From: Dryocola sp051307055 | Lineage (GTDB): Bacteria; Pseudomonadota; Gammaproteobacteria; Enterobacterales; Enterobacteriaceae | Assembly: GCF_051307055.1 (NCBI RefSeq) | Contig: NZ_CP149994.1 | Location: 930,001-994,000 of the forward strand | Direction of reading: 5' to 3' | Length of the DNA stretch: 64,000 nt | Shown: piece by piece, positions 49,630 through 57,427 of the stretch | Position numbering within the stretch: the first letter of the stretch is position 1 | Layout of the letters: every line of letters starts with the position of its first letter | Translations under genes and position numbers: made by a program | Notes under the pieces: model-generated | Seen by the model: only the letters and a program-made list of their open reading frames with translations | Told to the model about the DNA's origin: nothing | The model's database searches: none

Positions 49630-51060
49630 CTAAACCGTTAGCCCGCGTTCCACATAACCCCGGTTTTGCGTTACCCGCTGCCAGACAGGCTGGAGGCGTT
49701 CGAGCGCGATGCGCATTTGCGCGGGTTCCAGAGTGAAAGGCAAGCGCAGGTAACGCTCAAATGCGCCTTCAGTGCCAAAGCGCGGGCCGGCCCCGATGCG
49801 AATGCCGATGGATTCGGCGCTGGCGGCAAACACGGTTGCCAGCGGCTTTGGCAGTTCAATCCACAAAGATAAACCGCCCTCCGGCGCGGTGGTTATTCGC
49901 CAGTCCGGGAACAGCTCCCTTACGGTTGCGGCGCAAAAATCCCTTTGTTCCCTCAGCGTTTTTCTACGCTGCGGCAGGAAATCATCGGCCGCGTTGAACA
50001 GGCTAATCGTCGCCAACTGCTCAAGAAGCGGGGAGCCTAAATCAAGCGAATTTCGCACCTGAATCAGGGACGCGATGGTACGCGAAGATGCCCGGATCCA
50101 TCCCAGGCGCAGGCCGCCCCAGAAGCTTTTCCCGGCCGAGCCAAGCGTTATCACGTTGTCCGCATCGTCAAAGGCGGCGAGCGGCGGCGGGGGAGGCGCG
50201 TCAAACCATAAATCCGCCATAGTTTCATCCACCACGATTGTCGTGCGGGTCCGGGCTGCAATTTCCGTCACGATCGCGCGGGTAGCGGCATCCATGCAGC
50301 GTCCGGTAGGGTTATGAAAGTCCGGCAGCAGGTAGGCCAGGCGAGGAGAAGTCTGGGCGATGGTTGCGGCCAGGCCATCCGTGTCCCAGCCCTGCTCCGG
50401 CAGGCTGACCGGAACCGGACGGCAGGAGGCGCCTTTGATCGCGGCTAACGCCATCGGATAGGTTGGATGGTCGATGACTACCCGATCGCCGGGGCCGATC
50501 AGCAGCCGCATAACCAGGCTAAATCCGCTTACCGCGCCGTTCACCACCATGATCCGATCCGCCGTGGTCGGCAAGCCGCGAGCTGCATAGCGCCGGGCGA
50601 TCGCCTCGCGCAGCTCCGGTAGCCCACGCTGATCGTAACCCGTGGAGCCGAGATGCTCGGGCAACGCCATTAATGCGCTGGTATAGGCCTGATGGATCTC
50701 CGGGCCAGCGGAGAGTGCCGCAGTCGAAAGATCCAGCACCGGGGCGACGCCGGGCACGGGCGAAGTGGAAAGACCGCCTTCCGGGAGGATAGTCGTGGAA
50801 CCCGATCCGTGGCGGCTGAGTAAATAACCTTCTTCCCGCAGCTGCCCCAGCGCCGCGGCAACGGTTGTTCTGCTTACGCCAAGCGCGGCTGCCAGCTCGC
50901 GTTCTCCGGGCAACCTGCTTTCCAGCGGCAGCCTGCCGTCAAGGATCAACAAACGTAGCCCATCCGCCAGCTGGCGGTAAACCGGCGTGCGGGAAAGCGC
51001 CTGGTGCCAGTGCCCCAGAAGTTTAACCAGTGAGGAAGTCCCCGTTCTGCGCTGTGTCAT
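49630..51060 (-). CDS. MocR-type regulator (GntR winged helix plus aminotransferase domain)
   Basis: 476-aa PLP-dependent transcription factor. N-terminal GntR winged helix (about 18-85: LESRLPGERELAAALGVSRT, LREEGYLLSRHGSGS), then a fold-type I aminotransferase domain with LLPDFHNPTGRCMD and the PLP lysine in LGSAGKSFWGGLRLGW. Members bind PLP or an aldimine to control nearby genes. It is divergent from a YczE-type membrane protein gene; this pairing matches the YczR-YczE arrangement known in other bacteria, so YczE is the likely target. The effector is unknown. Confidence 0.9.
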   Translation of the reverse strand: MTQRRTGTSSLVKLLGHWHQALSRTPVYRQLADGLRLLILDGRLPLESRLPGERELAAALGVSRTTVAAALGQLREEGYLLSRHGSGSTTILPEGGLSTSPVPGVAPVLDLSTAALSAGPEIHQAYTSALMALPEHLGSTGYDQRGLPELREAIARRYAARGLPTTADRIMVVNGAVSGFSLVMRLLIGPGDRVVIDHPTYPMALAAIKGASCRPVPVSLPEQGWDTDGLAATIAQTSPRLAYLLPDFHNPTGRCMDAATRAIVTEIAARTRTTIVVDETMADLWFDAPPPPPLAAFDDADNVITLGSAGKSFWGGLRLGWIRASSRTIASLIQVRNSLDLGSPLLEQLATISLFNAADDFLPQRRKTLREQRDFCAATVRELFPDWRITTAPEGGLSLWIELPKPLATVFAASAESIGIRIGAGPRFGTEGAFERYLRLPFTLEPAQMRIALERLQPVWQRVTQNRGYVERGLTV

Positions 51061-51062
51061 AG

Positions 51063-51108
51063 CAGTCCACTTTGTGATAACTGGACCTTAATAATCAGTC
51101 CATTTTGT
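51063..51108. promoter_or_regulatory. Candidate operator for the MocR-type regulator
   Basis: CAGTCCACTTTGT (51063-51075) and CAGTCCATTTTGT (51096-51108) are direct repeats differing at one base, 33 bases apart (about three helical turns). An inverted ACTGGAC (51080-51086) lies between them. They lie in the divergent promoter region, matching the repeat-type sites described for MocR proteins. Confidence 0.7.
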
Positions 51109-51145
51109 CGGAAAGTATAGCCACAACCAACAGGTGAGGTGGAAA

Positions 51146-51763
51146 ATGATGGCACGTCGATTAATGCAGCTTTATATCGGGCTTGCGCTGTACGGGATAT
51201 CGACGGCGATGTTTGTCCGCGCCGATCTGGGCGCGGATCCGTGGAACGTCTTTCACCTCGGCGTGGCGAAGATCTTGTCGCTTAATATTGGCGTGGTGAT
51301 GATCCTGGTTGGCGCGCTGGTGCTGCTGCTGTGGATCCCTCTGCGGCAGCGCCCGGGCCTCGGTACTATCAGCAACGTCATCGTGATTGGGCTGGCGGCG
51401 GATGCGGCGCTGGCGCTGATGCCGCCGCTGGAATCGCTGGGTGTACGCAGCATTCTTCTTGTTTCCGCTGTACTGGTGAATGCCGTTGCCACGGGTATGT
51501 ACATCGGGGCCGGTTTTGGCTCTGGCCCGCGGGACGGCTTAATGACCGGCATTAACGCCCGCACCGGCTGGTCGGTACGCAGCGTGCGCACCGCAATCGA
51601 GCTGACCGTGCTTTTTGCTGGCTGGCTGATGGGCGGCACGCTGGGCGTGGGGACGGTACTTTATGCGCTCGCCATCGGTCCGCTGATCCAGCTATGCCTG
51701 CCATGGTTTCGCACAACCGTGCAGCGTGAAAAGCCGCAGGCCGCTTCAACGGTAGTGCCATAG
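51146..51763 (+). CDS. yczE: YczE/YitT-type integral membrane protein
   Basis: 205 aa with about five hydrophobic helices. The N-terminal signature GLALYGISTAMFVRADLGADPWNVF and the central GAGFGSGPRDGLMTG are typical of the YczE family. The start is one of two adjacent ATGs (51146 or 51149) after GAGGTGG. The function is not established; the family has been linked to small-molecule transport or regulation. The neighbouring MocR gene suggests pyridoxal or amino-acid related control, but this is inference. Confidence 0.85.
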   Translation: MMARRLMQLYIGLALYGISTAMFVRADLGADPWNVFHLGVAKILSLNIGVVMILVGALVLLLWIPLRQRPGLGTISNVIVIGLAADAALALMPPLESLGVRSILLVSAVLVNAVATGMYIGAGFGSGPRDGLMTGINARTGWSVRSVRTAIELTVLFAGWLMGGTLGVGTVLYALAIGPLIQLCLPWFRTTVQREKPQAASTVVP

Positions 51764-51810
51764 GCTGAAAGCTGTGTTAAACCTGAACCACATTCTGATA
51801 AGGAGACATC

Positions 51811-52623
51811 ATGGCCCGCTATCCGATAAAACAACGCTTCTGGCGTGACGCCGGGCTGCCGTGGCTTGAGGTCAGAAACGTGCAGGACGGGCGCGGCGTT
51901 TGCTATGCGCCGCATACTCACGAAACCTTTTCTGTCGGCGCGGTAGTAGGGGGCACCAGCACGTACCTTAACGAGAAAACGCAGCTAGAGATTCATGAAG
52001 GTTCGGTAGTCTTGATGAATCCGGGCGTGCTGCACGCCTGTAATCCGGTGCAGGATCAACCCTGGGCCTATCGGATGTTTTATTTCGACAGCCGCTGGTT
52101 AAATCAGCTGCTGGGCGACGATGAAGACAACATCTGCCACTTTACCCAAACCTGGAGCACCAGCCAGACGCTGTATACCGGTCTTAACCGGCTCTACCTC
52201 ACGGTCACCAGTCCTCAATACGATATTCTGGAAAAAGAGGCTGCAGCGGTGCAGTTTATGCTGCGGGCGCAGCAGGAACTCCGTCCGGCGTTAAATGCTT
52301 TTAGCGACGCGCCTCAACAGCTGGCCAGGGCTATCGAAAAAATTCAGCACCAGTACGAAGAACCTTTAACGCTGGCCTCGCTTGCGCAGGCTGCCGATCT
52401 TTCGGTAAGCCATTTGATTCGTCTTTGCCAGCGGCATTATGGCGTTACGCCTCACGCCCTGTTGATCAACCGTCGCCTGCATATCGCACGTGAACGGCTC
52501 AAGCGAGGCGATGCGCTGGCCAGCGTGGCGCAGGCGGTCGGTTTTGCCGACCAGGCGCATTTCCAGCGGGCCTTTAAGCAGCACCTGGCTGTTACCCCCG
52601 GGCAATATCGCGACCTGCTCTAG
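51811..52623 (+). CDS. AraC-family transcriptional regulator
   Basis: 270 aa. The N-terminal cupin sensor domain (PHTHETFSVGAVVGG, EGSVVLMNPGVLHACNP) is followed by two helix-turn-helix motifs at the C terminus (LASLAQAADLSVSHLIRLCQ, VAQAVGFADQAHFQRAFKQH). AAGGAGA precedes the ATG. The 3' end overlaps the convergent LysE exporter gene by four bases; AraC regulators beside LysE exporters commonly control amino-acid export, which is the likely role. Confidence 0.9.
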   Translation: MARYPIKQRFWRDAGLPWLEVRNVQDGRGVCYAPHTHETFSVGAVVGGTSTYLNEKTQLEIHEGSVVLMNPGVLHACNPVQDQPWAYRMFYFDSRWLNQLLGDDEDNICHFTQTWSTSQTLYTGLNRLYLTVTSPQYDILEKEAAAVQFMLRAQQELRPALNAFSDAPQQLARAIEKIQHQYEEPLTLASLAQAADLSVSHLIRLCQRHYGVTPHALLINRRLHIARERLKRGDALASVAQAVGFADQAHFQRAFKQHLAVTPGQYRDLL

Positions 52624-53207
52624 TCAAACAATAACCAGCCCGCGCAGCCTGCCAGCAGGACGGCAAGCGTTCTGTTGAGCATGCGAATACGGGAGGGCCG
52701 CTGCAGATAATCGCTGAGCGATGCCCCGGCCAGCGCCCAGCTCAGAATTGACAGATAGCAGATCGCAAAATAGATAGCGGCAAAGAGCCAGATCGTCGCA
52801 GGGTCGCCGTCGCGGGCATAAAGCCCCATGCCGGCCGCGCAGGCGAGCCAGGCCTTCGGGTTAAGCCACTGCATCATTGCACCGTTGAAGGCGCCGGGCG
52901 CCCGCAGCGGCCTGGCGCGGGAGATTTCGCCGTTATCCCGCCCCAGTCGCCAGGCCATCCAGAGTAAAAATATAATGCCGCTGAATCTGAGCAGTGCTTG
53001 CAGCATCGGCCAGTAGTTCAGTACTTCATATAAACCGTAGCCCGTTGCCAGTAGCAGCACGGTAAAGCCGAGCGTCGCGCCCGTTACGTGCGGCACGCAG
53101 GCGCGCCAGCCGAAGCTCACCCCGCTGCTTAACGCCACCATATTCACCGGCCCCGGCGAGGCGGAAGAGACCAGAGCAAAAATCATCATCGACCAGACAA
53201 CGTTCAT
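52620..53207 (-). CDS. LysE/RhtB-family amino-acid exporter
   Basis: 195 aa with five to six membrane helices. The family signature FALVSSASPGPVNMVALSSG is near the N terminus, and NPKAWLACAAGMG is the conserved helix motif. Exports an amino acid or derivative; the substrate cannot be read from sequence. Convergent with the AraC gene and divergent from the acetyltransferase. Confidence 0.9.
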   Translation of the reverse strand: MNVVWSMMIFALVSSASPGPVNMVALSSGVSFGWRACVPHVTGATLGFTVLLLATGYGLYEVLNYWPMLQALLRFSGIIFLLWMAWRLGRDNGEISRARPLRAPGAFNGAMMQWLNPKAWLACAAGMGLYARDGDPATIWLFAAIYFAICYLSILSWALAGASLSDYLQRPSRIRMLNRTLAVLLAGCAGWLLFD

Positions 53208-53341
53208 AACCCCTCCTTATTTATTGGGCAGCAAGCGTGCCACGCCGGGCCGGATGTGGTATTGAACAAAATAACCATGGCGCGCTTTTGTCGCGCTATC
53301 TTTATCTGTCTGAAAGAAAACTTCCCGTCGATGAGGTCAGG

Positions 53342-54163
53342 ATGCACACCCCGGTTATCAGTCATGCGGCATCAAACTGGAACAGCCACCAGCTGGCGCA
53401 CATTCTCACCCACTGTTTTGAAGGCTATCTGGTGCCGTTTAATATTGACGGCGAGGCCTTTGCGACCCGCTTTAGCGCTGAGGATATCAGCCTTAATGAC
53501 AGCAAGGTCTGGCTGCAGGAGGGGGAGGCGAAAGCGCTGGCGGCCATCGTCCGCCGCGGGCAGACCAGCCGTCTTGCGGCATTCGCGATTCGCCCGGAGC
53601 TGCGCGGGCAGGGCTATGGCAAACGGTTTATCCGGCAATTAATTGACGAGGCGCAGGCGCGCGGCGATCGGCAAATGTGGCTGGAAGTGATAGTCGGCAA
53701 CGATAGCGCCCTGGCGCTTTATCAGCGCATGGGCTTTGTCTGCCAGCAAACGCTGGTCGGTTTTCACGCCACGGGCTCAACGCTGTTCCGCCCGACCGGC
53801 GAGCTGCTGGAGATCGACCCGCTGCTGATGGCGAAAAAGATGATGACCGACAGAGACCTGCGGCTGCCCTGGCTAAGCGCGCCCGAAACGCTCTATAAAT
53901 TACCCGGCAAGGCTTATGTGCTCGATGATGTCGCTTATGCAATGGTCGTCCCGAACGCTCAGCAGCCCAAACTTCGTATGCTTTATGTCGACAGGGCCGC
54001 ACGCGGCAAAGGGCACGCGAAAAAGCTGCTGACGCTGCTGCATGAGCGTTTCCCGGGGCTTTCTACCGCAGGCTCCATTCCGGAGCAGATCGCGCCGCTC
54101 TATTTGAGCTGCGGCTACCGCCAGGATCCCGTTACGCAGTATGAAATGCTGCTTAAATTCTGA
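53342..54163 (+). CDS. GNAT-family N-acetyltransferase, two-domain
   Basis: 274 aa from ATG 53342 (MHTPVISHAASNWNSHQLAH); the open frame begins at 53237 but its first 35 codons look non-coding. The acetyl-CoA motif RPELRGQGYGKRFIRQLIDEA and ALYQRMGFVCQQTLVGF form the first GNAT domain, and a second, weaker one includes VDRAARGKGHAKKLLTLLHE. The tandem layout resembles other double-GNAT proteins. The substrate is unknown; the AraC and LysE neighbours suggest an amino-acid-like compound. Confidence 0.8.
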   Translation: MHTPVISHAASNWNSHQLAHILTHCFEGYLVPFNIDGEAFATRFSAEDISLNDSKVWLQEGEAKALAAIVRRGQTSRLAAFAIRPELRGQGYGKRFIRQLIDEAQARGDRQMWLEVIVGNDSALALYQRMGFVCQQTLVGFHATGSTLFRPTGELLEIDPLLMAKKMMTDRDLRLPWLSAPETLYKLPGKAYVLDDVAYAMVVPNAQQPKLRMLYVDRAARGKGHAKKLLTLLHERFPGLSTAGSIPEQIAPLYLSCGYRQDPVTQYEMLLKF

Positions 54164-54245
54164 GCGGGCAGCCTGCGCTCTTAGCCACTACACTTATCTG
54201 GCGTAATCATCACGGGCGGGAACGATCGCCCGTAAACCTCGCCTT

Positions 54246-54611
54246 GTGGAGGCAACAATGCATTATGTCGATGGTTTTGTGGTAGCGGTTCCCGCCGCCA
54301 ATAAGGAGGCTTATAAAGAGTTGGCCGCCAAAACGGCGCCGCTGTTTAAGGAGTTTGGCGCCCTGCGCATTGTGGAATGCTGGGCAGAAGATGTGCCCGA
54401 AGGCAAGCTCACCGATTTCCGTATGGCCGTTAAAGCTGAAGAGGATGAAGAGGTGGTCTTTAGCTGGATTGAATACCCGTCTAAAGAAGCGCGCGACGAG
54501 GCCAACAGAAAGATGATGGCCGATCCACGGATGAAAGAATTTGGCGCCGCGATGCCCTTTGACGGCAAGCGAATGATCTACGGCGGATTTATGCCGTTAC
54601 TGGATGAGTAA
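54246..54611 (+). CDS. ybaA: YbaA, DUF1428 dimeric alpha-beta barrel protein
   Basis: 121-aa conserved protein starting MHYVDGFVVAVPAANKEAY, with ECWAEDVPEGKLTDF and MPFDGKRMIYGGF. Function unknown, fold of the dimeric alpha-beta barrel type. In E. coli it lies directly after ffs; here 7.7 kb of other genes separate the two. TGGAGG precedes the ATG. Confidence 0.93.
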   Translation: MEATMHYVDGFVVAVPAANKEAYKELAAKTAPLFKEFGALRIVECWAEDVPEGKLTDFRMAVKAEEDEEVVFSWIEYPSKEARDEANRKMMADPRMKEFGAAMPFDGKRMIYGGFMPLLDE

Positions 54612-54627
54612 ATCCGCCGTAACTTTC

Positions 54628-55761
54628 CTACAGCGCCAGCTCCCGCAGCAGCCCAAACGCCATTTTCATATGCGCTTCGCTGACGATAAACGCTTTGAGC
54701 TGCTGCGCGTCATCGTAGCCTTTCGCAATCAATCCCTGCGGCTCGGCGGTGATTTGCCAGTGCAAATCGGCTCGCTGGGTTTCGCCCGCCAGGTGCAGCG
54801 GCAGCTCCGGCGTTTTGACCTTCACCAGCATCGCAGGCAGAGTCAGGCCGTCGGCGGCGCCCAGCAGGTTTTTAGCGAGCGTCATGGCGCTGAACTGAAT
54901 CGGTTGCAGGAACGGCAGTACCTTACCCTCGATTTCCGCGCAGTCGCCCAGCGCGTAAATATTCGCATCTGAGGTTTGTAACTGGCGATTAACCACAATC
55001 CCACGGTTCACCGTAAGGCCGGCACTTTTCGCCAGCTCAACGTTAGGACGCAGCCCGATAGCGGCAACTACGGCATCAACGTCGACAAGGCGTCCGTTAC
55101 TCAACGCCGCATTAATGCCCTGCGGGGTTGTGGTCAGCGATTCCAGACCCTGATTGAACAGCAGCTCGACGCCCATCTGATTCAGACGGTGCTGCAGACG
55201 GCTGCTCACCTCCGCAGGCATCAGCGAAGCAAGCAGGCTGGCTGAGTTATCCACCACCATCACCTGCTTACCGGCGCGGCAAAAATCCATCGCCAGCTCG
55301 CTGCCAATCAACCCGCCGCCCAGAATCATCACCCGATGCGCATCACGCAGCGCCGTTTCGCAGGCCAGGTATTCCTGCTGGCTGTTGAGCGTCAGCATCA
55401 ATTCGCGGCCGGGAATGGGAGGAAGCACCGCGCCTGAACCGGTCGCCAGCACGAGTTTGTCATAGGACCATTGCTGCTCGCCGCATTGCACAACGCGCTT
55501 GCCGGCATCGATACAGGACACCCGGCTATTGGCGTGCAGCGTCAGATTATACTGCTCGGCGAATTCCCCGGCGCGCTGCCGGGTCATATCGTCGGCCCGC
55601 TGATTGAGGCTGATTACGTGGCTGAGATCGGGCTTGTTGTATTCATCCATGCTGTCGGCGGCAATCATGCGGATGGGCACATTGCCGTCCTGTTTACGGA
55701 TGTTTTTTACCAGCTGGCGGGCGGCAAAGCCCGATCCGATAATTACGATGCCTGCGTTCAT
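54628..55761 (-). CDS. norW: NorW, NADH:flavorubredoxin reductase
   Basis: 377 aa, the E. coli length. FAD/NAD-binding oxidoreductase that passes electrons from NADH to the rubredoxin domain of NorV. N-terminal dinucleotide motif IVIIGSGFAARQLVKNIRK and the second motif VMILGGGLIGSELAMDF are present, with YALGDCAEI near the FAD site. Overlaps norV by four bases (ATGA). Confidence 0.96.
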   Translation of the reverse strand: MNAGIVIIGSGFAARQLVKNIRKQDGNVPIRMIAADSMDEYNKPDLSHVISLNQRADDMTRQRAGEFAEQYNLTLHANSRVSCIDAGKRVVQCGEQQWSYDKLVLATGSGAVLPPIPGRELMLTLNSQQEYLACETALRDAHRVMILGGGLIGSELAMDFCRAGKQVMVVDNSASLLASLMPAEVSSRLQHRLNQMGVELLFNQGLESLTTTPQGINAALSNGRLVDVDAVVAAIGLRPNVELAKSAGLTVNRGIVVNRQLQTSDANIYALGDCAEIEGKVLPFLQPIQFSAMTLAKNLLGAADGLTLPAMLVKVKTPELPLHLAGETQRADLHWQITAEPQGLIAKGYDDAQQLKAFIVSEAHMKMAFGLLRELAL

Positions 55762-57206
55762 ACGGCCTCCGTAGCCAGTTCGTCAAACACGTCTTTGCCC
55801 AGAGAGCATTCAGGGCACAGGAAGGAGTCAGGTACGTCGCTCCAGGCTGTACCCGGCGCTACATCCTGCATTGGCTCGCCGGTTGCCGGATCGTAGATCC
55901 ACTGGCAGACGCTGCACTGCATGCGCGGGCCAAGGTCGGCGCAGGACTTAGCTTCAACAGCGGCGGCTTCCTGCTGCGGCGCGGCGACAGCGGCGGCGGC
56001 TGGCAGCGGAGTTAATGCCCACTGGCGTGCGATTTCACGGCCGTGTTCACGGCAGATTTCCAGCGCGTCAACATCCGGACGCCATTTCGCCTTCAGGCTC
56101 AGGGACATTTCCAGACCCGCATCCTGCAGGCGGGTTGAGAGACGGTCTACCGCGCCGCCGCTCCAGCCGTGGGAGCCAAAGGCGCTGGCGCGTTTATTGC
56201 GAAAACGCAGGCCGGTTATCTCTTCCACCAGGCCGGCAATTTTCGGCATCATGACGTTGTTCATGGTAGAGGTGCCCACCAGCACGCCTTTGGAACGGAA
56301 GACGTTGGTCAGGATTTCGTTTTTATCGCTGCGCGCCACGTTAAAGATTTTTACCGCCACGCGCGGATCCGTTTCGGCAATGCCCTGCGCGATAGCGTCG
56401 GCCATCATGCGGGTATTATTGGACATGGTGTCGTAGAAAATAGTGATGCGATCTTCTTGATAATCCGCCGCCCATTTCAGGTACATTTCAACAATCTGCG
56501 TCGGGTTATCGCGCCATACCACGCCGTGCGAGGTCGCAATCATGTCTACCGGCAGGTTGAAACCGAGGATCTCGGTAATTTTTGGCGTCACCAGGCGGCT
56601 GAACGGCGTCAGGATATTGGCGTAGTAGCGCTGGCACTGCTCAAACAGTTCGGTCTGATCCACTTCATCATTGAACAGGTGTTCGTCGCAGTAGTGCTGG
56701 CCGAAGGCGTCGTTGCTGAACAGAACCGCGTCGCCGGCCATATAGGTCATCATGCTGTCCGGCCAGTGCAGCATCGGGGTCTCAACGAAGATCAGCTGCT
56801 TGCCGTTGCCGATATCCAGCGTGTCGCCGGTTTTCACAACGTTAAAATTCCATTCCGGATGGTGGTGATGGCCGGTAATAGAGTCAATGGCGTTCGCGGT
56901 GCAGTAGATCGGCGTATCCGGGATCTGCATCATCAGTTCGGTCAGCGCGCCTGCGTGATCCTCTTCCGCATGGTTAATGATGATGTAATCGATATCGGCA
57001 AGGTCGATTTCGCCGCGCAGGTTTTGTACGAACTCGCGGCTGAATTTATGATCGACGGTATCGATCAGGACATTTTTTTCTTCACGAATGAGATAGCTGT
57101 TGTAGCTGCTGCCGCGCAGCGTTTTATATTCGGTGCCGTGAAAATCGCGGACTTCCCAGTCACGTTGACCAACCCAATGAATGTTGTTTTTAACCAGAAT
57201 AGCCAT
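55758..57206 (-). CDS. norV: NorV, anaerobic nitric oxide reductase flavorubredoxin
   Basis: 482 aa (E. coli 479). Reduces nitric oxide to nitrous oxide under oxygen limitation. A beta-lactamase-like diiron domain (NHAEEDHAGAL, GDAVLFSNDAFGQHYCDEH) is followed by a flavodoxin domain (ITIFYDTMSNNTRMMADAI) and a C-terminal rubredoxin (CSVCQWIYDP and CPEC). The linker between flavodoxin and rubredoxin is alanine-rich. Divergent from norR, with sigma54 promoter and NorR boxes between. Confidence 0.97.
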   Translation of the reverse strand: MAILVKNNIHWVGQRDWEVRDFHGTEYKTLRGSSYNSYLIREEKNVLIDTVDHKFSREFVQNLRGEIDLADIDYIIINHAEEDHAGALTELMMQIPDTPIYCTANAIDSITGHHHHPEWNFNVVKTGDTLDIGNGKQLIFVETPMLHWPDSMMTYMAGDAVLFSNDAFGQHYCDEHLFNDEVDQTELFEQCQRYYANILTPFSRLVTPKITEILGFNLPVDMIATSHGVVWRDNPTQIVEMYLKWAADYQEDRITIFYDTMSNNTRMMADAIAQGIAETDPRVAVKIFNVARSDKNEILTNVFRSKGVLVGTSTMNNVMMPKIAGLVEEITGLRFRNKRASAFGSHGWSGGAVDRLSTRLQDAGLEMSLSLKAKWRPDVDALEICREHGREIARQWALTPLPAAAAVAAPQQEAAAVEAKSCADLGPRMQCSVCQWIYDPATGEPMQDVAPGTAWSDVPDSFLCPECSLGKDVFDELATEAV

Positions 57207-57259
57207 TTGCAGAACCTCAATAAGCGATTAAATAGAATGATGCGTATACCGTTCTTATT

Positions 57260-57275
57260 ACAAATCGCGTGCCAA
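57260..57275 (-). promoter_or_regulatory. Sigma54 promoter of norVW
   Basis: The minus strand reads TTGGCACGCGATTTGT, with the GG and TG elements at -24/-12 spacing (the -12 element ends in T rather than C). It lies about 55 bases ahead of the norV start. Confidence 0.7.
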
Positions 57276-57330
57276 CTTTTTATCTGTTTGAATATTAATG
57301 ATTTTTTAGTATTTTACCGGCTATGCCTAA

Positions 57331-57385
57331 GTCAAAATGACAATGCGGATTAAGGTTAAAATGACAGCCTGGTTGTCATATTGAC
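57331..57385. promoter_or_regulatory. Three NorR enhancer boxes
   Basis: Three sites of the form GT-N7-AC occur: GTCAAAATGAC (57331-57341), GTTAAAATGAC (57355-57365) and GTCATATTGAC (57375-57385). E. coli norVW also needs three NorR boxes upstream of its sigma54 promoter. Confidence 0.85.
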
Positions 57386-57427
57386 AATCATCAGGTAGGC
57401 TTGGCGCATCTAACCAGGGAGCTGCTT

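Noticed and set aside
53237..53341. 35-codon upstream extension of the GNAT gene
   Set aside because: The residues do not resemble a GNAT N terminus, and ATG 53342 has an acceptable purine-rich leader.
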